Assembly: GCA_030432255.1 (NCBI GenBank)
Contig: JAUIHS010000030.1
Span: forward strand, 1 to 48,504
Length of the DNA stretch: 48,504 bases
Reading direction: 5' to 3'
Source: Phycisphaerae bacterium
GTDB taxonomy: Bacteria; Planctomycetota; Phycisphaerae; Phycisphaerales; UBA1924
Shown: positions 25,346 through 33,501 of the stretch, piece by piece
Layout of the letters: each line of letters begins with the position of its first letter
Numbering within the stretch: position 1 is the stretch's first letter
Translations under genes and position numbers: made by a program
Notes under the pieces: generated by a model
The model's database searches: none
Told to the model about the DNA's origin: nothing
The model's input: the letters and a program-made list of their open reading frames with translations, nothing else

Positions 25346-26838
25346 CCCCGAAGCGCCGCTCGCAGGCCATCGAGGTGCTTCTCGTAGTGCTTGTGCCGTG
25401 CGACGGAAGTCCGATACATCGGCTGCCGGACCTGCTCGGTGGAGGCCGTCCGCGTCAGGCGCTCAGTCTCGTGGAAGCGCAGGCACTGATCATTCCACTC
25501 CAGTCCGACGGCATCGATGAGCCGGCGGGTCTGCACCTCCTGGTCCGAGGTGAGATCTTCGTACACCACTTCCGTGACCTCCGGCGTCGGAATGCCCGCT
25601 TCGCGCGCTGCGTCGAAGAGCGTCGCCCAATGTGACATCAGCCGTTCGTACTGCCGGTAGTAGTGGCCGCAATGCTCAAGGTCGAAGGTGAACGTGAGCC
25701 TCGTCGAGAAGTCCTGGAAGAAGCAGGAGAGGCAGGTATCGAGCGGGTCGCGGCGTGTGTGCAGGATCCGCGCATCTGGAAAGAGCAGTGCAATCGCGCC
25801 GAGGTGGATGAAGTTCTGCGGCATCTTGTCGGTGATGCGCTTCGCCCTGCGCTCAAGTTTGCTGATCGCGCTCAGGTACGTGCGCGACATCTTCTCAACC
25901 CGCTGCGGCGTCAGGGCGTTCAGGCTCATCAGCGGCACGAAGCCGTACGGAGCACCTTCGACCTCCTGCACCAGCCCATTCAGGTTGTCGAGTTCACCTG
26001 CCCCATGCGCCTCCGGGTGACTCGCGATGATCTGCTCCGCAAGGCTGGTGCCGGAACGCGGCATGCCCACGATGAAGACCGCCAGTTCCTTCTGCGAGGC
26101 GCGGGTGGACTTCGCACGTGGCAGTTCCAGGAAGCGATCAATACTCCAGCACTCAATGAACTCATCAACGCGTGCCGAGAATGACTCCGGATCAAACTGC
26201 ACACCATACAGCTTGTTCGCACGGGTGAAGTCTGCAAAGGCAGCGTCGTAGTCACCCACACGATCGCGCACGGCACCAAGTTGAAATGCGATGCTCGCCT
26301 TCGAGCGATCACCCTCGGCCAGTTCGGACTCGATGGACTCCAGCAGGTCGATCGCCTGCTGCTCGCGCCCCATGCGGTGCGCGAGCGAACCGAAGACGAT
26401 CGCGAAGCGCCGATCCGCCGGCGGATCATCCACCCACGGCTCCAGCAGCGCCACCGCATCGTCGTAACGCCCCTGGAGGCGGTAGACCGAAGCCTTGGAT
26501 GCCAGTGAGGCGGGGTTCCGCGGCGCCAGCTTCAGCGCTTCATCAAAGGCCGCATGCGACTCGTCGTAGCGACCGAGCAACTGACAGACCACGCCCAGTT
26601 CCTGGTGGTACTCCGCCTGCCGCGGCGACAACTTGATCGCCTCGCGCAGATGATTGCGGGCCGGACCCAGTTGAGCCACCTGGGCCTCCGCCGCGGCGAG
26701 GTAAAAGTACGCCTGATCATGACTCCGATTCTTCTGCACGACCTTGGTCAGCAGCGTGACGGCATCATCAAAGCGTTGCGCATGCATGAGCTGCAGCGCG
26801 GTCTCCAGCGGATCAGACGAAGCATGAGGATTGGCCAT
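25321..26838 (-). CDS. TPR-repeat sulfotransferase
   Basis: The start is placed at 26838 (MANPHASSDPLETALQLM), giving 505 residues. The frame stays open for 84 codons upstream, but that part is translated repeat and low-complexity sequence. Residues about 10-230 form TPR repeats (for example AYFYLAAAEAQVAQLGPARN). The C-terminal domain carries the PAPS 5'-phosphosulfate-binding loop FIVGMPRSGTS (about 256-266) and a 3'-phosphate-binding segment HTRRDPLDTCLSCFF, so it should transfer sulfate from PAPS to an unknown acceptor. TPR-sulfotransferase fusions are common in planctomycetes and proteobacteria. The last few residues (GSGFRGSG) come from an inverted repeat, so the native C-terminus may have been altered. 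Confidence 0.9.
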   Translation of the reverse strand: MANPHASSDPLETALQLMHAQRFDDAVTLLTKVVQKNRSHDQAYFYLAAAEAQVAQLGPARNHLREAIKLSPRQAEYHQELGVVCQLLGRYDESHAAFDEALKLAPRNPASLASKASVYRLQGRYDDAVALLEPWVDDPPADRRFAIVFGSLAHRMGREQQAIDLLESIESELAEGDRSKASIAFQLGAVRDRVGDYDAAFADFTRANKLYGVQFDPESFSARVDEFIECWSIDRFLELPRAKSTRASQKELAVFIVGMPRSGTSLAEQIIASHPEAHGAGELDNLNGLVQEVEGAPYGFVPLMSLNALTPQRVEKMSRTYLSAISKLERRAKRITDKMPQNFIHLGAIALLFPDARILHTRRDPLDTCLSCFFQDFSTRLTFTFDLEHCGHYYRQYERLMSHWATLFDAAREAGIPTPEVTEVVYEDLTSDQEVQTRRLIDAVGLEWNDQCLRFHETERLTRTASTEQVRQPMYRTSVARHKHYEKHLDGLRAALRGSGFRGSG

Positions 26839-27326
26839 GCCCGGATGATACGGGATAGGGCAATCGACATTCAGGTCAAGCCGCCTCAAAGGCAATGCCG
26901 AATGCCAAGTGCCAAGTGCCCAAAAAAATGACGACACACGCGGAGGATGTGCTGTGGGTGCGGAGCCGCGTGTGCCGTCGGTGTGTACTGGTTGTCGTGC
27001 CTGTCGACGGAAATGGGTCGTGGGAACTCGGAGTGGAAGCTCCTGCGATTCCCGACTTCCCATCTCCGATGAACGAATCAGAAAAGGCACCGTGACATCA
27101 AGGAACTTGGATAAGCGGGAGTTAGCGCTTGGCGATCACGAAGCGTTGCGGACCGTCGTGTCTGTCGCCAGTTGCCTCGATGCCACGGTACCTCAAGCCA
27201 AGAGCCTCGACATGAAGCACAGGGGATGAAGAAAACGAAGAGAAGGGAAGGGTTAGGAACAAAGAAACACGAGTTTCAGAGAAATGGACGGCCACCCTGT
27301 TCAAGTGGTCGTCCCCGTGGTGCGAT
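26839..27326. other. Repeat-bearing intergenic region, including composite repeat E
   Basis: About 490 bp without a convincing gene. It holds four heptads at 26894-26921 (AATGCCG, AATGCCA, AGTGCCA, AGTGCCC). At 27010-27070 is composite element E: G-rich heptads (GGTCGTG, GGAACTC) lead into the hairpin GGAGT-GGAA-GCTCC at 27030-27043, and C-rich heptads follow (GATTCCC, GACTTCC, CATCTCC). The part from 27120 to 27260 has a short open stretch on the minus strand ending in RFVIAKR that might be a gene relic, but I cannot identify it. Confidence 0.6.
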
Positions 27327-27677
27327 TCACTTCGCGGTGCGCACGTCAATTCGAACGGCCACGCCATCAACGTGAGTCACAGTCGCATCGCGGCCGGCCT
27401 TCAGGGCCAGGTCCAGCGTGGACGTTTCTCCATCAAGCGTGTACGTCGTCTTCTTGTTGATGCTGACGGTCTGTTCCTTGTCTTCACTGACCGTGAGCAC
27501 AAGGGAGCTCTTGTCATCGGCGATCGACTTGATGCTGCCCTTGACGATCTTCTGATCAGCGGTGTCCTGCATCACCACGCTGGGGGCCAGCATGGTCTGA
27601 AGCTGTGCATTCACGGCCTCGGGAGAAACACCGACGATGGACATGCTGCAAGCGGCAGCGGTCATGAACATATGCAT
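27327..27677 (-). CDS. Small exported protein with a beta-barrel-like domain
   Basis: The ATG at 27677 is preceded by AAAGGAGG with good spacing and begins a short hydrophobic leader (MHMFMTAAACSMSIVGV). A longer in-frame start at 27896 lacks a ribosome-binding site and would place non-signal sequence in front. The 116-residue product contains KGSIKSIADDKSSLVLTV, followed by TVSINKKTTYTLDGETSTL and DATVTHVDGVAVRIDV. This pattern resembles the small DUF5666-like domains found in planctomycete exported proteins. Function unknown. Confidence 0.75.
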   Translation of the reverse strand: MHMFMTAAACSMSIVGVSPEAVNAQLQTMLAPSVVMQDTADQKIVKGSIKSIADDKSSLVLTVSEDKEQTVSINKKTTYTLDGETSTLDLALKAGRDATVTHVDGVAVRIDVRTAK

Positions 27678-28018
27678 GGGAGCCTCCTTTGTGACGATGT
27701 CGTCATGCTCCGTAGTCATCTGACTCGTCCCGCCCCACTCGGGGTCGGGATGCACACGGTCCTGAAGAAGGCACGCGATTCCCTCCGCGTTGTCCGTCGG
27801 ACCAACTCCGGCGCTCCGCGCATCGGCGCCTGACAAGCCATTGAACGTCCCTGCGTGGGACCGCGAACCTCGTTGTGCGGCCATGTGCGTGTTCATGTAA
27901 GTACACTACTGCCCAGTGCTTACAAGAGATGCATGATTCTCAATTAACCTGTTCGAGCCCCCCGCAGACCGCGCCAGACGCCATGAATGAAGCGGGATTC
28001 ATCGGAGTGGGTCGATTG
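27678..28018. other. Upstream region with an AT-rich dyad
   Basis: No gene seen. An AT-rich segment at 27895-27955 contains, on the minus strand, an interrupted dyad GTAAGCACT...AGTG-TA-CTTAC, and next to it the partial dyad GAGAATCATGCATCTC. These may be operator sites for the gene starting at 27677, which would then have a leader of about 200 nt. Confidence 0.35.
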
Positions 28019-28225
28019 GGCATTCGGCATTGGGCATTGAGGTGATTGGGGAGGGCATTCGGCACTCGGCATTTGGCATTCGGGGTGGAGCGCCTTCGGC
28101 GATCCACTCGCCTGGCGAGCTTCCGCTCGATGGCGCTGCCCCGCGTTCAAGTCCGGAGCGGTAGCTCCTCAATCTCACGCCGAAGGCGCTCCACCCCGAT
28201 TGCCGATTGCCGATTGCCGAATGCC
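28019..28225. repeat. Composite repeat B: heptads + 116-bp hairpin core with 20-bp TIRs
   Basis: Nine in-register heptads at 28019-28081 (mainly GGCATTC and GGCATTG variants) lead to a core at 28082-28197. Its ends are the same perfect 20-bp inverted repeats as in copy A (28082-28101 and 28178-28197). The interior is the reverse complement of copy A with only a few changes (one 1-nt indel and a short difference next to one TIR). Right heptads follow at 28198-28225 (GATTGCC three times, GAATGCC). The element ends 12 bp from the stop codon of the gamma-glutamyltransferase gene. Confidence 0.93.
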
Positions 28226-28237
28226 CAGATACCACCC

Positions 28238-30019
28238 CTACCTTCCCGCCGGCGCACCGCCCTTGCGCGGGTCGCATGCCGCCTGCCAACCCTCCGCCGT
28301 GAGACGGATCAACTGCACGTTGCCGATGTCCTTGCGCGTCTGAAGGATGTGCCCGCGCTCCGTCATCGCATCGTGCAGCACCGAATCAACCACCGACGAG
28401 AAACGAGCCAGCGACAGGCCCCGATGCGGTTCCTCGAAAAAAAGACGCTCCGGGATCCACTGGTGATGCAGTCGCGGCATCGCCACCGCATCCTGCGCTG
28501 ACATGTCAAAAAGCAGCACGTTCAGCATCACCTGAAGCGTCCCCGTGATGATCCGGGGGCCGCCCGACGCCCCCGCAAGCACCTCCACCCGTCCCTCCCC
28601 ATCCAGCACGATCGTCGGCGACATGCTCGACAACGGGCGCTTCCCCGCCTCCGGGAGATTCCGGTCCGACTGGCGCAGACCAAATGCATTCACCGTCCCA
28701 CGCCGCGTCAGGAAGTCGTCCATCTCATTGTTCAGCACGAACCCCCATTCCGGAACCGCGATGCGCGAGCCGAAGACCAGGTTGATCGTCTCCGTGCCCG
28801 ACACCGCATTGCCATCCGCATCGACCACGCAGAAGTGACTCGTACCACCATCCTCCGGCGCCTGCGCCGCTGAGCCATACGACATCACGCCGCGGGTCCG
28901 CAGCGGGTCGATCCGCTTCGCCTTGTCATCGAGGTAGGCGGGGTCCAGCAGTCGCTGCGTCGGGTCCACACCGAAGAGCGGATCCCCGAGCCACGTCGCC
29001 CGGTCGGCAAACGCATGCTTCATCGCCTCGGTCAGAACGTGCGCATACATCGGCGACATGAACGCCTCACCCTCCAGCAGGTCCGATCGTCGCTCCAGCA
29101 GACCGAGGATCTGCTGAAAGGTCACACCGCCACTCGAAGGCAGCGGCATCGAGAGAATCGTCCGTCCCTTGAAGCGCCCGCGCAACGGGCGCGAGATCAC
29201 CGGAGCGCACGCTTCAAGATCAGCCAGTGTCATCACGCCGCCGTGTCGCTGCACCGTACGGATCAGTGAGTCCGCCACCGGGCCCCGGTAGAAACCGTCG
29301 CGCCCATGCGTCGCGATCCGCTCCAGCAACTCCGCCTGTTCGGGAAGCGCGATGCGCGCCCCCAGCAGCGGCGCACCGTCCCGACAGAAACGGCCCCGAA
29401 GCCACGCATCGGATTCTGACAGCCGCTTCGCCTCGGGATCCTCAGCCCGCGCCTTCAGGAAGTTATTCAGCTCCACATTGGCGCGATACGTGTGCTCGTC
29501 AACCAGCCACCCCTCCCGCGCAATCCGGATTGCCGGCGCCAGCACAGTCGCGCGGTCCAGCGTGCCCCAGTGATCCAGCGCATGCAGCAGACCCGCCACC
29601 GTCGCCGGAATCGCCACCGCATGCCCCGAGTAACGACTCGCATCCGACGGCAACGCCTCGAAGTGCTCCGGCGTCACCGCCACCGGCGCCCGCTCCCGGT
29701 AATCCAGCGCCACCGTCAACGGCTGCTGACCCTCACGCGCCGGATCATCCACCAGGTGGATCAGCATGAAACCGCCGCCACCCACACCACACGAATACGG
29801 ACGCGTCACCGAAAGCGCAAACGAGGTCGCCACCGCCGCATCCACCGCGTTCCCGCCACGCTCCAGCATCTCCAGCCCCGCGCGGGACGCCAGCGGATGA
29901 TCCGCAGCCACCGCCGCCTGCGGGTACAGCCCCGTCCACGACGGCACATCCTGTCCCCGAAGCGCGGGACTCAGGGCATGAATCCCGACAAGAACAACCA
30001 TGATCATGAAGTGTCGCAT
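28238..30019 (-). CDS. ggt: Gamma-glutamyltransferase (periplasmic)
   Basis: An Ntn-hydrolase that cleaves and transfers the gamma-glutamyl group of glutathione and related compounds. The 593-residue precursor has a signal peptide (about 1-23) and the family's N-terminal pattern (AAVAADHPLASRAGLEML, GGNAVDAAVA, GVGGGGFML). The autoprocessing/catalytic threonine is Thr393 in GGTSHFCVVDADGNAVS. Downstream blocks SMSPTIV and ASGGPRIITGT bind substrate in the family. Full family length. The gene is flanked by repeats at its 3' end and faces a small divergent gene at 30113. Confidence 0.96.
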   Translation of the reverse strand: MRHFMIMVVLVGIHALSPALRGQDVPSWTGLYPQAAVAADHPLASRAGLEMLERGGNAVDAAVATSFALSVTRPYSCGVGGGGFMLIHLVDDPAREGQQPLTVALDYRERAPVAVTPEHFEALPSDASRYSGHAVAIPATVAGLLHALDHWGTLDRATVLAPAIRIAREGWLVDEHTYRANVELNNFLKARAEDPEAKRLSESDAWLRGRFCRDGAPLLGARIALPEQAELLERIATHGRDGFYRGPVADSLIRTVQRHGGVMTLADLEACAPVISRPLRGRFKGRTILSMPLPSSGGVTFQQILGLLERRSDLLEGEAFMSPMYAHVLTEAMKHAFADRATWLGDPLFGVDPTQRLLDPAYLDDKAKRIDPLRTRGVMSYGSAAQAPEDGGTSHFCVVDADGNAVSGTETINLVFGSRIAVPEWGFVLNNEMDDFLTRRGTVNAFGLRQSDRNLPEAGKRPLSSMSPTIVLDGEGRVEVLAGASGGPRIITGTLQVMLNVLLFDMSAQDAVAMPRLHHQWIPERLFFEEPHRGLSLARFSSVVDSVLHDAMTERGHILQTRKDIGNVQLIRLTAEGWQAACDPRKGGAPAGR

Positions 30020-30112
30020 GCCATGAGGATATCATGCGCCCCGAGCCCGGCACCCCATGTCGGCCTCCCGATCCACCTCGTCACCCGCCACCGCCGCGAA
30101 AAGGAGGCGACC

Positions 30113-30325
30113 ATGTTCAAGAAACTCTGGGACGCCTTCTGCCTGACCATGGGCGTCTCGACAAAGGAGGGCGACGCCCAACCCGTTGACAAGTGGGCCG
30201 AACAGAAAGAGATCGCGCGCCAGGAGGAAGAGCGCCGACGGCAGGAGCGCGAGGAGAAGTGGGGGAACAACGGTGGTGCGGAGCCGTCCGAGTCCACTGA
30301 GCCGAAACCTCGATCATCTGAGTAG
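30113..30325 (+). CDS. Small charged coiled-coil protein
   Basis: The 70-residue protein starts with MFKKLWDAFCLTMG and is preceded by AAAGGAGG with 7-nt spacing, which is strong support for such a short gene. Residues about 25-50 are an extremely charged helix (EIARQEEERRRQEREEKWG). The tail is Ser/Pro/Glu-rich. It lies divergently from the gamma-glutamyltransferase gene. I do not recognise a family; a short membrane-associated amphipathic start followed by a coiled coil is what can be seen. Confidence 0.68.
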   Translation: MFKKLWDAFCLTMGVSTKEGDAQPVDKWAEQKEIARQEEERRRQEREEKWGNNGGAEPSESTEPKPRSSE

Positions 30326-30421
30326 CGCCGCCTGGTCCACACCAATGGGGGAGGCTCAGACCATTCTGCTCTGTTACGGGAAGAGAGCGGCGAGTTCTTA
30401 GCCCCATTTTGTCCTTTGTCG

Positions 30422-30451
30422 TTGCAAGAATGAGGGGGGGGGGGGTATTAT
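30422..30451 (+). promoter_or_regulatory. Promoter with a 12-G tract in the spacer (candidate phase-variable)
   Basis: TTGCAA (30422-30427) and TATTAT (30446-30451) are spaced 18 bp apart, and 12 of those 18 bases are an uninterrupted G tract (30434-30445). The first gene starts at 30496. Slippage in such a tract would change the -35/-10 spacing. An alternative -10, TATATT, lies at 30472-30477. Confidence 0.6.
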
Positions 30452-30495
30452 CGGTTCGGTTCTTATGCATATATATTCCTGAATGGAGAACATAC

Positions 30496-31200
30496 ATGAG
30501 AAGTCTTCAGAGCTTGGTTGGAGGTATGTGCACGGCCCTGCTGGTCGGGCAGGCTGCCGCCGGGTCGATTGTGCATGAAACAGAACTCGATGACATTCCT
30601 GTTGCGGAATTGCAGCAGGATGGCGCTTCTGACGAGTCTGCAACGGCAGCGGTGGCGGAGGCGGTCTCCGCTGCGGGGCTTGCGACTTCGAGTGCTGAGA
30701 ATCTGGCGGAGCGAGTCGTCGATCTTCTTGGAGTCATGAGTTCGGGCTCGCCGCAGGCACACATTGATCTGATGGAGTCGTGGGGTGGGACGTTTGAGAC
30801 GACTGCGATCGTCGCCGGTGACGTGGTTATTGATCCGCTTGAAATGTGGCCGGATAGTGTGGATGACGACGCTGCGCTCCATGAGATAGATTTCAGCCAA
30901 ATTCACGTCCAGGTGCGACAGAACGTGCAGCCCGAGCCCATCTCCATTGAGGCCGCGGAGCAGGGCAAGCGACTTTCACTCGTTGCGCCACAGTGTTTTG
31001 CGAACAGCCCGTTTCCAGCCATGAAGGATCGCACGGATGTGACGCTCGCCCAGGTCTGGTTCGATGTCCGTACCAACGATGACGCCGAGTTGAAACTCGG
31101 ATTCGCAATGCGGTGGGAAGAGAGCGTCAATGCGTGGATCCCGATTGCGCGATTCGTCGTGCATGATAGCGATGCGTTTCTGGCCAGCTATCTGTTCTGA
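30496..31200 (+). CDS. Exported protein of unknown function, first gene of a low-GC cassette
   Basis: The ATG at 30496 has GGAG 8 nt upstream and opens a signal peptide (MRSLQSLVGGMCTALLVGQAAAG). The frame extends upstream through the poly-G tract, but without a ribosome-binding site. The 234-residue protein has an Ala/Ser/Glu-rich helical segment (about 40-80) and a globular C-terminal part with one cysteine (APQCFANSPFP). No family recognised. Codon use and GC are visibly lower than in the flanking genes, which suggests horizontal acquisition. It is 35 bp upstream of the Cys-rich protein gene and probably co-transcribed with it. Confidence 0.78.
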   Translation: MRSLQSLVGGMCTALLVGQAAAGSIVHETELDDIPVAELQQDGASDESATAAVAEAVSAAGLATSSAENLAERVVDLLGVMSSGSPQAHIDLMESWGGTFETTAIVAGDVVIDPLEMWPDSVDDDAALHEIDFSQIHVQVRQNVQPEPISIEAAEQGKRLSLVAPQCFANSPFPAMKDRTDVTLAQVWFDVRTNDDAELKLGFAMRWEESVNAWIPIARFVVHDSDAFLASYLF

Positions 31201-31235
31201 GGTCTATTCTGCATCAACATAAGGAGAATAGGAGA

Positions 31236-31622
31236 ATGACTATGGGACGATTCAATCTTTGGGCCGTACTGCTTGGCTCGGTGGTGGTGACGCCGATTGC
31301 TGATGCGGGGCCTTGTGGGAGCTGCCCCGATTTGATCTACGGAGGCTGCAATCGAACTGGTTGTGGAGACAATTACTGTTGGCAGTTGAGCGGTTGTGGC
31401 CTTCGTACTTGTACTGTTACCCTCTGCAACGGTACGGAGTTCTTCTTTAGTGTGTGCCTTGAGGAAGAGTGGTGTTGTGCAGCCGTTACGACAGCGATCA
31501 CTCCGAGCGGAAGTTGCATCACCGCGGTCAACTTTACTTGTTGCTCGGAAAAGTACTGTTGTTCCTACATCGGTACCTGTCCCGGCAATTTCGGGCAACC
31601 GATGGCAGATTGCGCAAATTGA
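31236..31622 (+). CDS. Secreted cysteine-rich small protein
   Basis: The 128-residue precursor has a signal peptide (about 1-24) and a mature part of about 104 residues with 18 cysteines, including three CC pairs (WCC, TCC, YCC), which implies a disulfide-locked fold. AAGGAG lies 9 nt before the ATG at 31236; a second ATG at 31242 has its own AGGAG, so the exact start is open by two codons. GC is low compared with neighbours. I know no family match; small Cys-rich secreted proteins can be toxins, adhesins or inhibitors, but nothing here decides. Confidence 0.8.
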   Translation: MTMGRFNLWAVLLGSVVVTPIADAGPCGSCPDLIYGGCNRTGCGDNYCWQLSGCGLRTCTVTLCNGTEFFFSVCLEEEWCCAAVTTAITPSGSCITAVNFTCCSEKYCCSYIGTCPGNFGQPMADCAN

Positions 31623-31640
31623 ACGTGGCTCGCTCCTGGG

Positions 31641-31671
31641 GTGACTTTGGGGTCAGACCTCCAACCCCACC
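31641..31671. repeat. REP-like motif at the end of the adenine deaminase gene
   Basis: TGACTTTGGGGTCAGACC followed by TCCAACCCCA resembles the GGGGTCAGACC(CC)-type REP sequences that accompany RAYT transposases in many bacteria. It contains the stop codon of the adenine deaminase gene and lies between two convergent genes. No RAYT gene is in the window. Confidence 0.4.
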
Positions 31672-33377
31672 ACTTCAAAACGATCCACGTCCACAAGCCC
31701 GAGGTCCGACAGCTTCAGGCTCGGGATCACGGGAAGCGGCATGAAACTCAGCGGCATGAAGGGGTCGTGATGCGGGCAGCCCAGTTGACGCGCCGCCTCC
31801 AGCAGAGCCGCCTGATGCTGCACCACGGACTCCGCCGGCTGATCAGACATCAACCCCGCGATCGGGAGGGGCAGCAGAGCCAGCACCGTGCCGTTCAACA
31901 CCACGCACTGACCGCCACCGCATGATGCCAGCGCCTCCGCTGCGGCCAGCATGTCCTCGTCATTCGCACCCACGATCGCCAGGTTGTGTGAGTCATGACC
32001 CACCGTGCTCGCCAGCGCACCCTCGCCGAACTTGAAGCCGCGAATAAACCCGCGCCCGATGTTCCCGGTCCCGTTGTGGCGCTCAATCACCACCAACTTC
32101 AGGATGTCGTGCTTCGGATCCGCGACGTACGCGCCATCCGCGACCGCCCCCTCCAGCGTCAGGTGCTCTGTCGTCAGTTGCGTCGGGCTCATACCGATCA
32201 CGCGGATCTGCGCGCCCGGCTTCTCCACCGGCACGCGGAAGTCCGACGCCGACAGCCCCACCGGCAGCCGCACGCCCGACTGCGGATAGTCGCCGATCGG
32301 CTTGACCTCGCCGACATACACACCGGCTTCCGCCGTCAGCACGCCGCGATGGTACGTCGCCCGCGGCTCGATCCGTTTCAGGTCATCGAACAGGAAAAAG
32401 TCCGCCTGCTTCCCCGGTGCAATCGCGCCGAGGTGACGCTGGTTGTAGTGCAGCGCCGTGTGCGTCGAACCGATCGCGATCGCCGTGATCGGATTCAGGC
32501 CCAGTGCCGCGGCCCGGCGGACGATGTGATCGATGTGACCGTCATCGCGCAGGTCCGCCGGGTGCCGGTCGTCCGTGCAGAAGCAGAACCGATGCGCATT
32601 CGCTTCCGTCACCAGCGGAAGCAGCGCCTCCAGGTTGCGCGCCGCCGATCCCTCGCGGATGTACACCTGCTGACCCAGACGCAACTTCTCACGCGCCTCC
32701 TCCGCCGTCGTGCACTCGTGGTCCGAGGAGATCCCCGCGGCGACATACGCATTCAGGTTCGCGCCCGACAACCCCGGCGCATGACCATCGACGATCCGAC
32801 GCCGCAGCCCCATGTTCACTTTCTCCAGCACGTCCGGCACCCCGAGGAAGACGCCCGGGAAGTTCATCATCTCCGCCAGTGCCACCACGTTCTCCTCATC
32901 GAAGAGCGGCTCCAGATCCGCTGCCGACAAAACCGCACCTGCCGTCTCAAGCGGTGATGAGGGAACACAGGAACTCGCCGCGAACATCAGGTTCATCGGC
33001 AGCCCCCGTGCATTCTCCATCAGGTAGCGGATCCCCGGAATCCCGAGCACGTTCGCGATCTCGTGTGGATCGAGCACCGCACCAGTGGATCCGTGCGGTG
33101 CCGCGAAGCGAATGAACTCCGACGGCGGCATCATGGTGGATTCCACATGCATGTGCGCATCGATGAACCCCGGCGCCACGAAGGCACCGTGCAGGTTCAT
33201 GGTCTCCTTCGCCGGCCCCGCATGGCCGATCGCGGCGAAGTGGCCGTCGTGAATCGTCAGATCCGCCTCGATGATCTCGCGCGTGAACGTGTTGATGATG
33301 CGGGCGTTGTCGAGGCGCAGATCCGCCGGCGCATCGCCTCGGGCCACGGCCATGAAATCAGGTGTGATCGTGTGCAT
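31653..33377 (-). CDS. ade: Adenine deaminase
   Basis: An amidohydrolase-fold enzyme converting adenine to hypoxanthine and ammonia for purine salvage. The 574-residue protein has the metal-binding HxH motif in FIDAHMHVESTM (His75, His77) and the family's long C-terminal domain with GMSPTQLTTEHL, RHNGTGNIGRGFI and GHDSHNLAIVGAN. The length matches Ade (about 560-600), which is unrelated to the adenosine-deaminase-like adenine deaminases. It is transcribed alone. The last codons lie in a REP-like motif. Confidence 0.96.
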   Translation of the reverse strand: MHTITPDFMAVARGDAPADLRLDNARIINTFTREIIEADLTIHDGHFAAIGHAGPAKETMNLHGAFVAPGFIDAHMHVESTMMPPSEFIRFAAPHGSTGAVLDPHEIANVLGIPGIRYLMENARGLPMNLMFAASSCVPSSPLETAGAVLSAADLEPLFDEENVVALAEMMNFPGVFLGVPDVLEKVNMGLRRRIVDGHAPGLSGANLNAYVAAGISSDHECTTAEEAREKLRLGQQVYIREGSAARNLEALLPLVTEANAHRFCFCTDDRHPADLRDDGHIDHIVRRAAALGLNPITAIAIGSTHTALHYNQRHLGAIAPGKQADFFLFDDLKRIEPRATYHRGVLTAEAGVYVGEVKPIGDYPQSGVRLPVGLSASDFRVPVEKPGAQIRVIGMSPTQLTTEHLTLEGAVADGAYVADPKHDILKLVVIERHNGTGNIGRGFIRGFKFGEGALASTVGHDSHNLAIVGANDEDMLAAAEALASCGGGQCVVLNGTVLALLPLPIAGLMSDQPAESVVQHQAALLEAARQLGCPHHDPFMPLSFMPLPVIPSLKLSDLGLVDVDRFEVVGLEV

Positions 33378-33387
33378 CGGGACATGG

Positions 33388-33495
33388 TATTGGGTTTCAG
33401 GTGTTGGGTGTTCGCCGCGGCAGACGGCCCGATCGCCCCTCTCTCAAACCCCAACCCCCAACTCCCAACCCCGAACCCCTCATACCCAATAGAAT
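33388..33495. repeat. Heptad array pair between divergent genes
   Basis: G-rich heptads on the left (33388-33415: TATTGGG, TTTCAGG, TGTTGGG, TGTTCGC) and C-rich heptads on the right (33447-33488: AACCCCA, ACCCCCA, ACTCCCA, ACCCCGA, ACCCCTC, ATACCCA) surround a short GC-rich core. The halves are roughly inverted, as in the composite elements. The array fills nearly all of the intergenic space and ends 6 bp before the ATG of the adenosyltransferase gene, so it replaces an ordinary promoter/leader region. Confidence 0.85.
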
Positions 33496-33501
33496 GCCAC
33501 C

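Noticed and set aside
27120..27370. Short minus-strand frame ending in RFVIAKR as a gene
   Set aside because: It overlaps the end of the small exported protein gene and the repeat region, lacks a start with a ribosome-binding site, and matches no family I know.
29492..30325. A 277-codon plus-strand frame running into the small charged protein gene
   Set aside because: Its first two thirds are antisense to gamma-glutamyltransferase and extremely Arg/His-rich. Only the part from 30113, with its own AAAGGAGG, is credible.
30430..30495. N-terminal extension of the first cassette protein read through the poly-G tract (translational phase variation)
   Set aside because: The frame is open through the 12 G, but the upstream ATG has no ribosome-binding site and the extension would bury a good signal peptide. 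Promoter spacing change is the better model, though this is not excluded.
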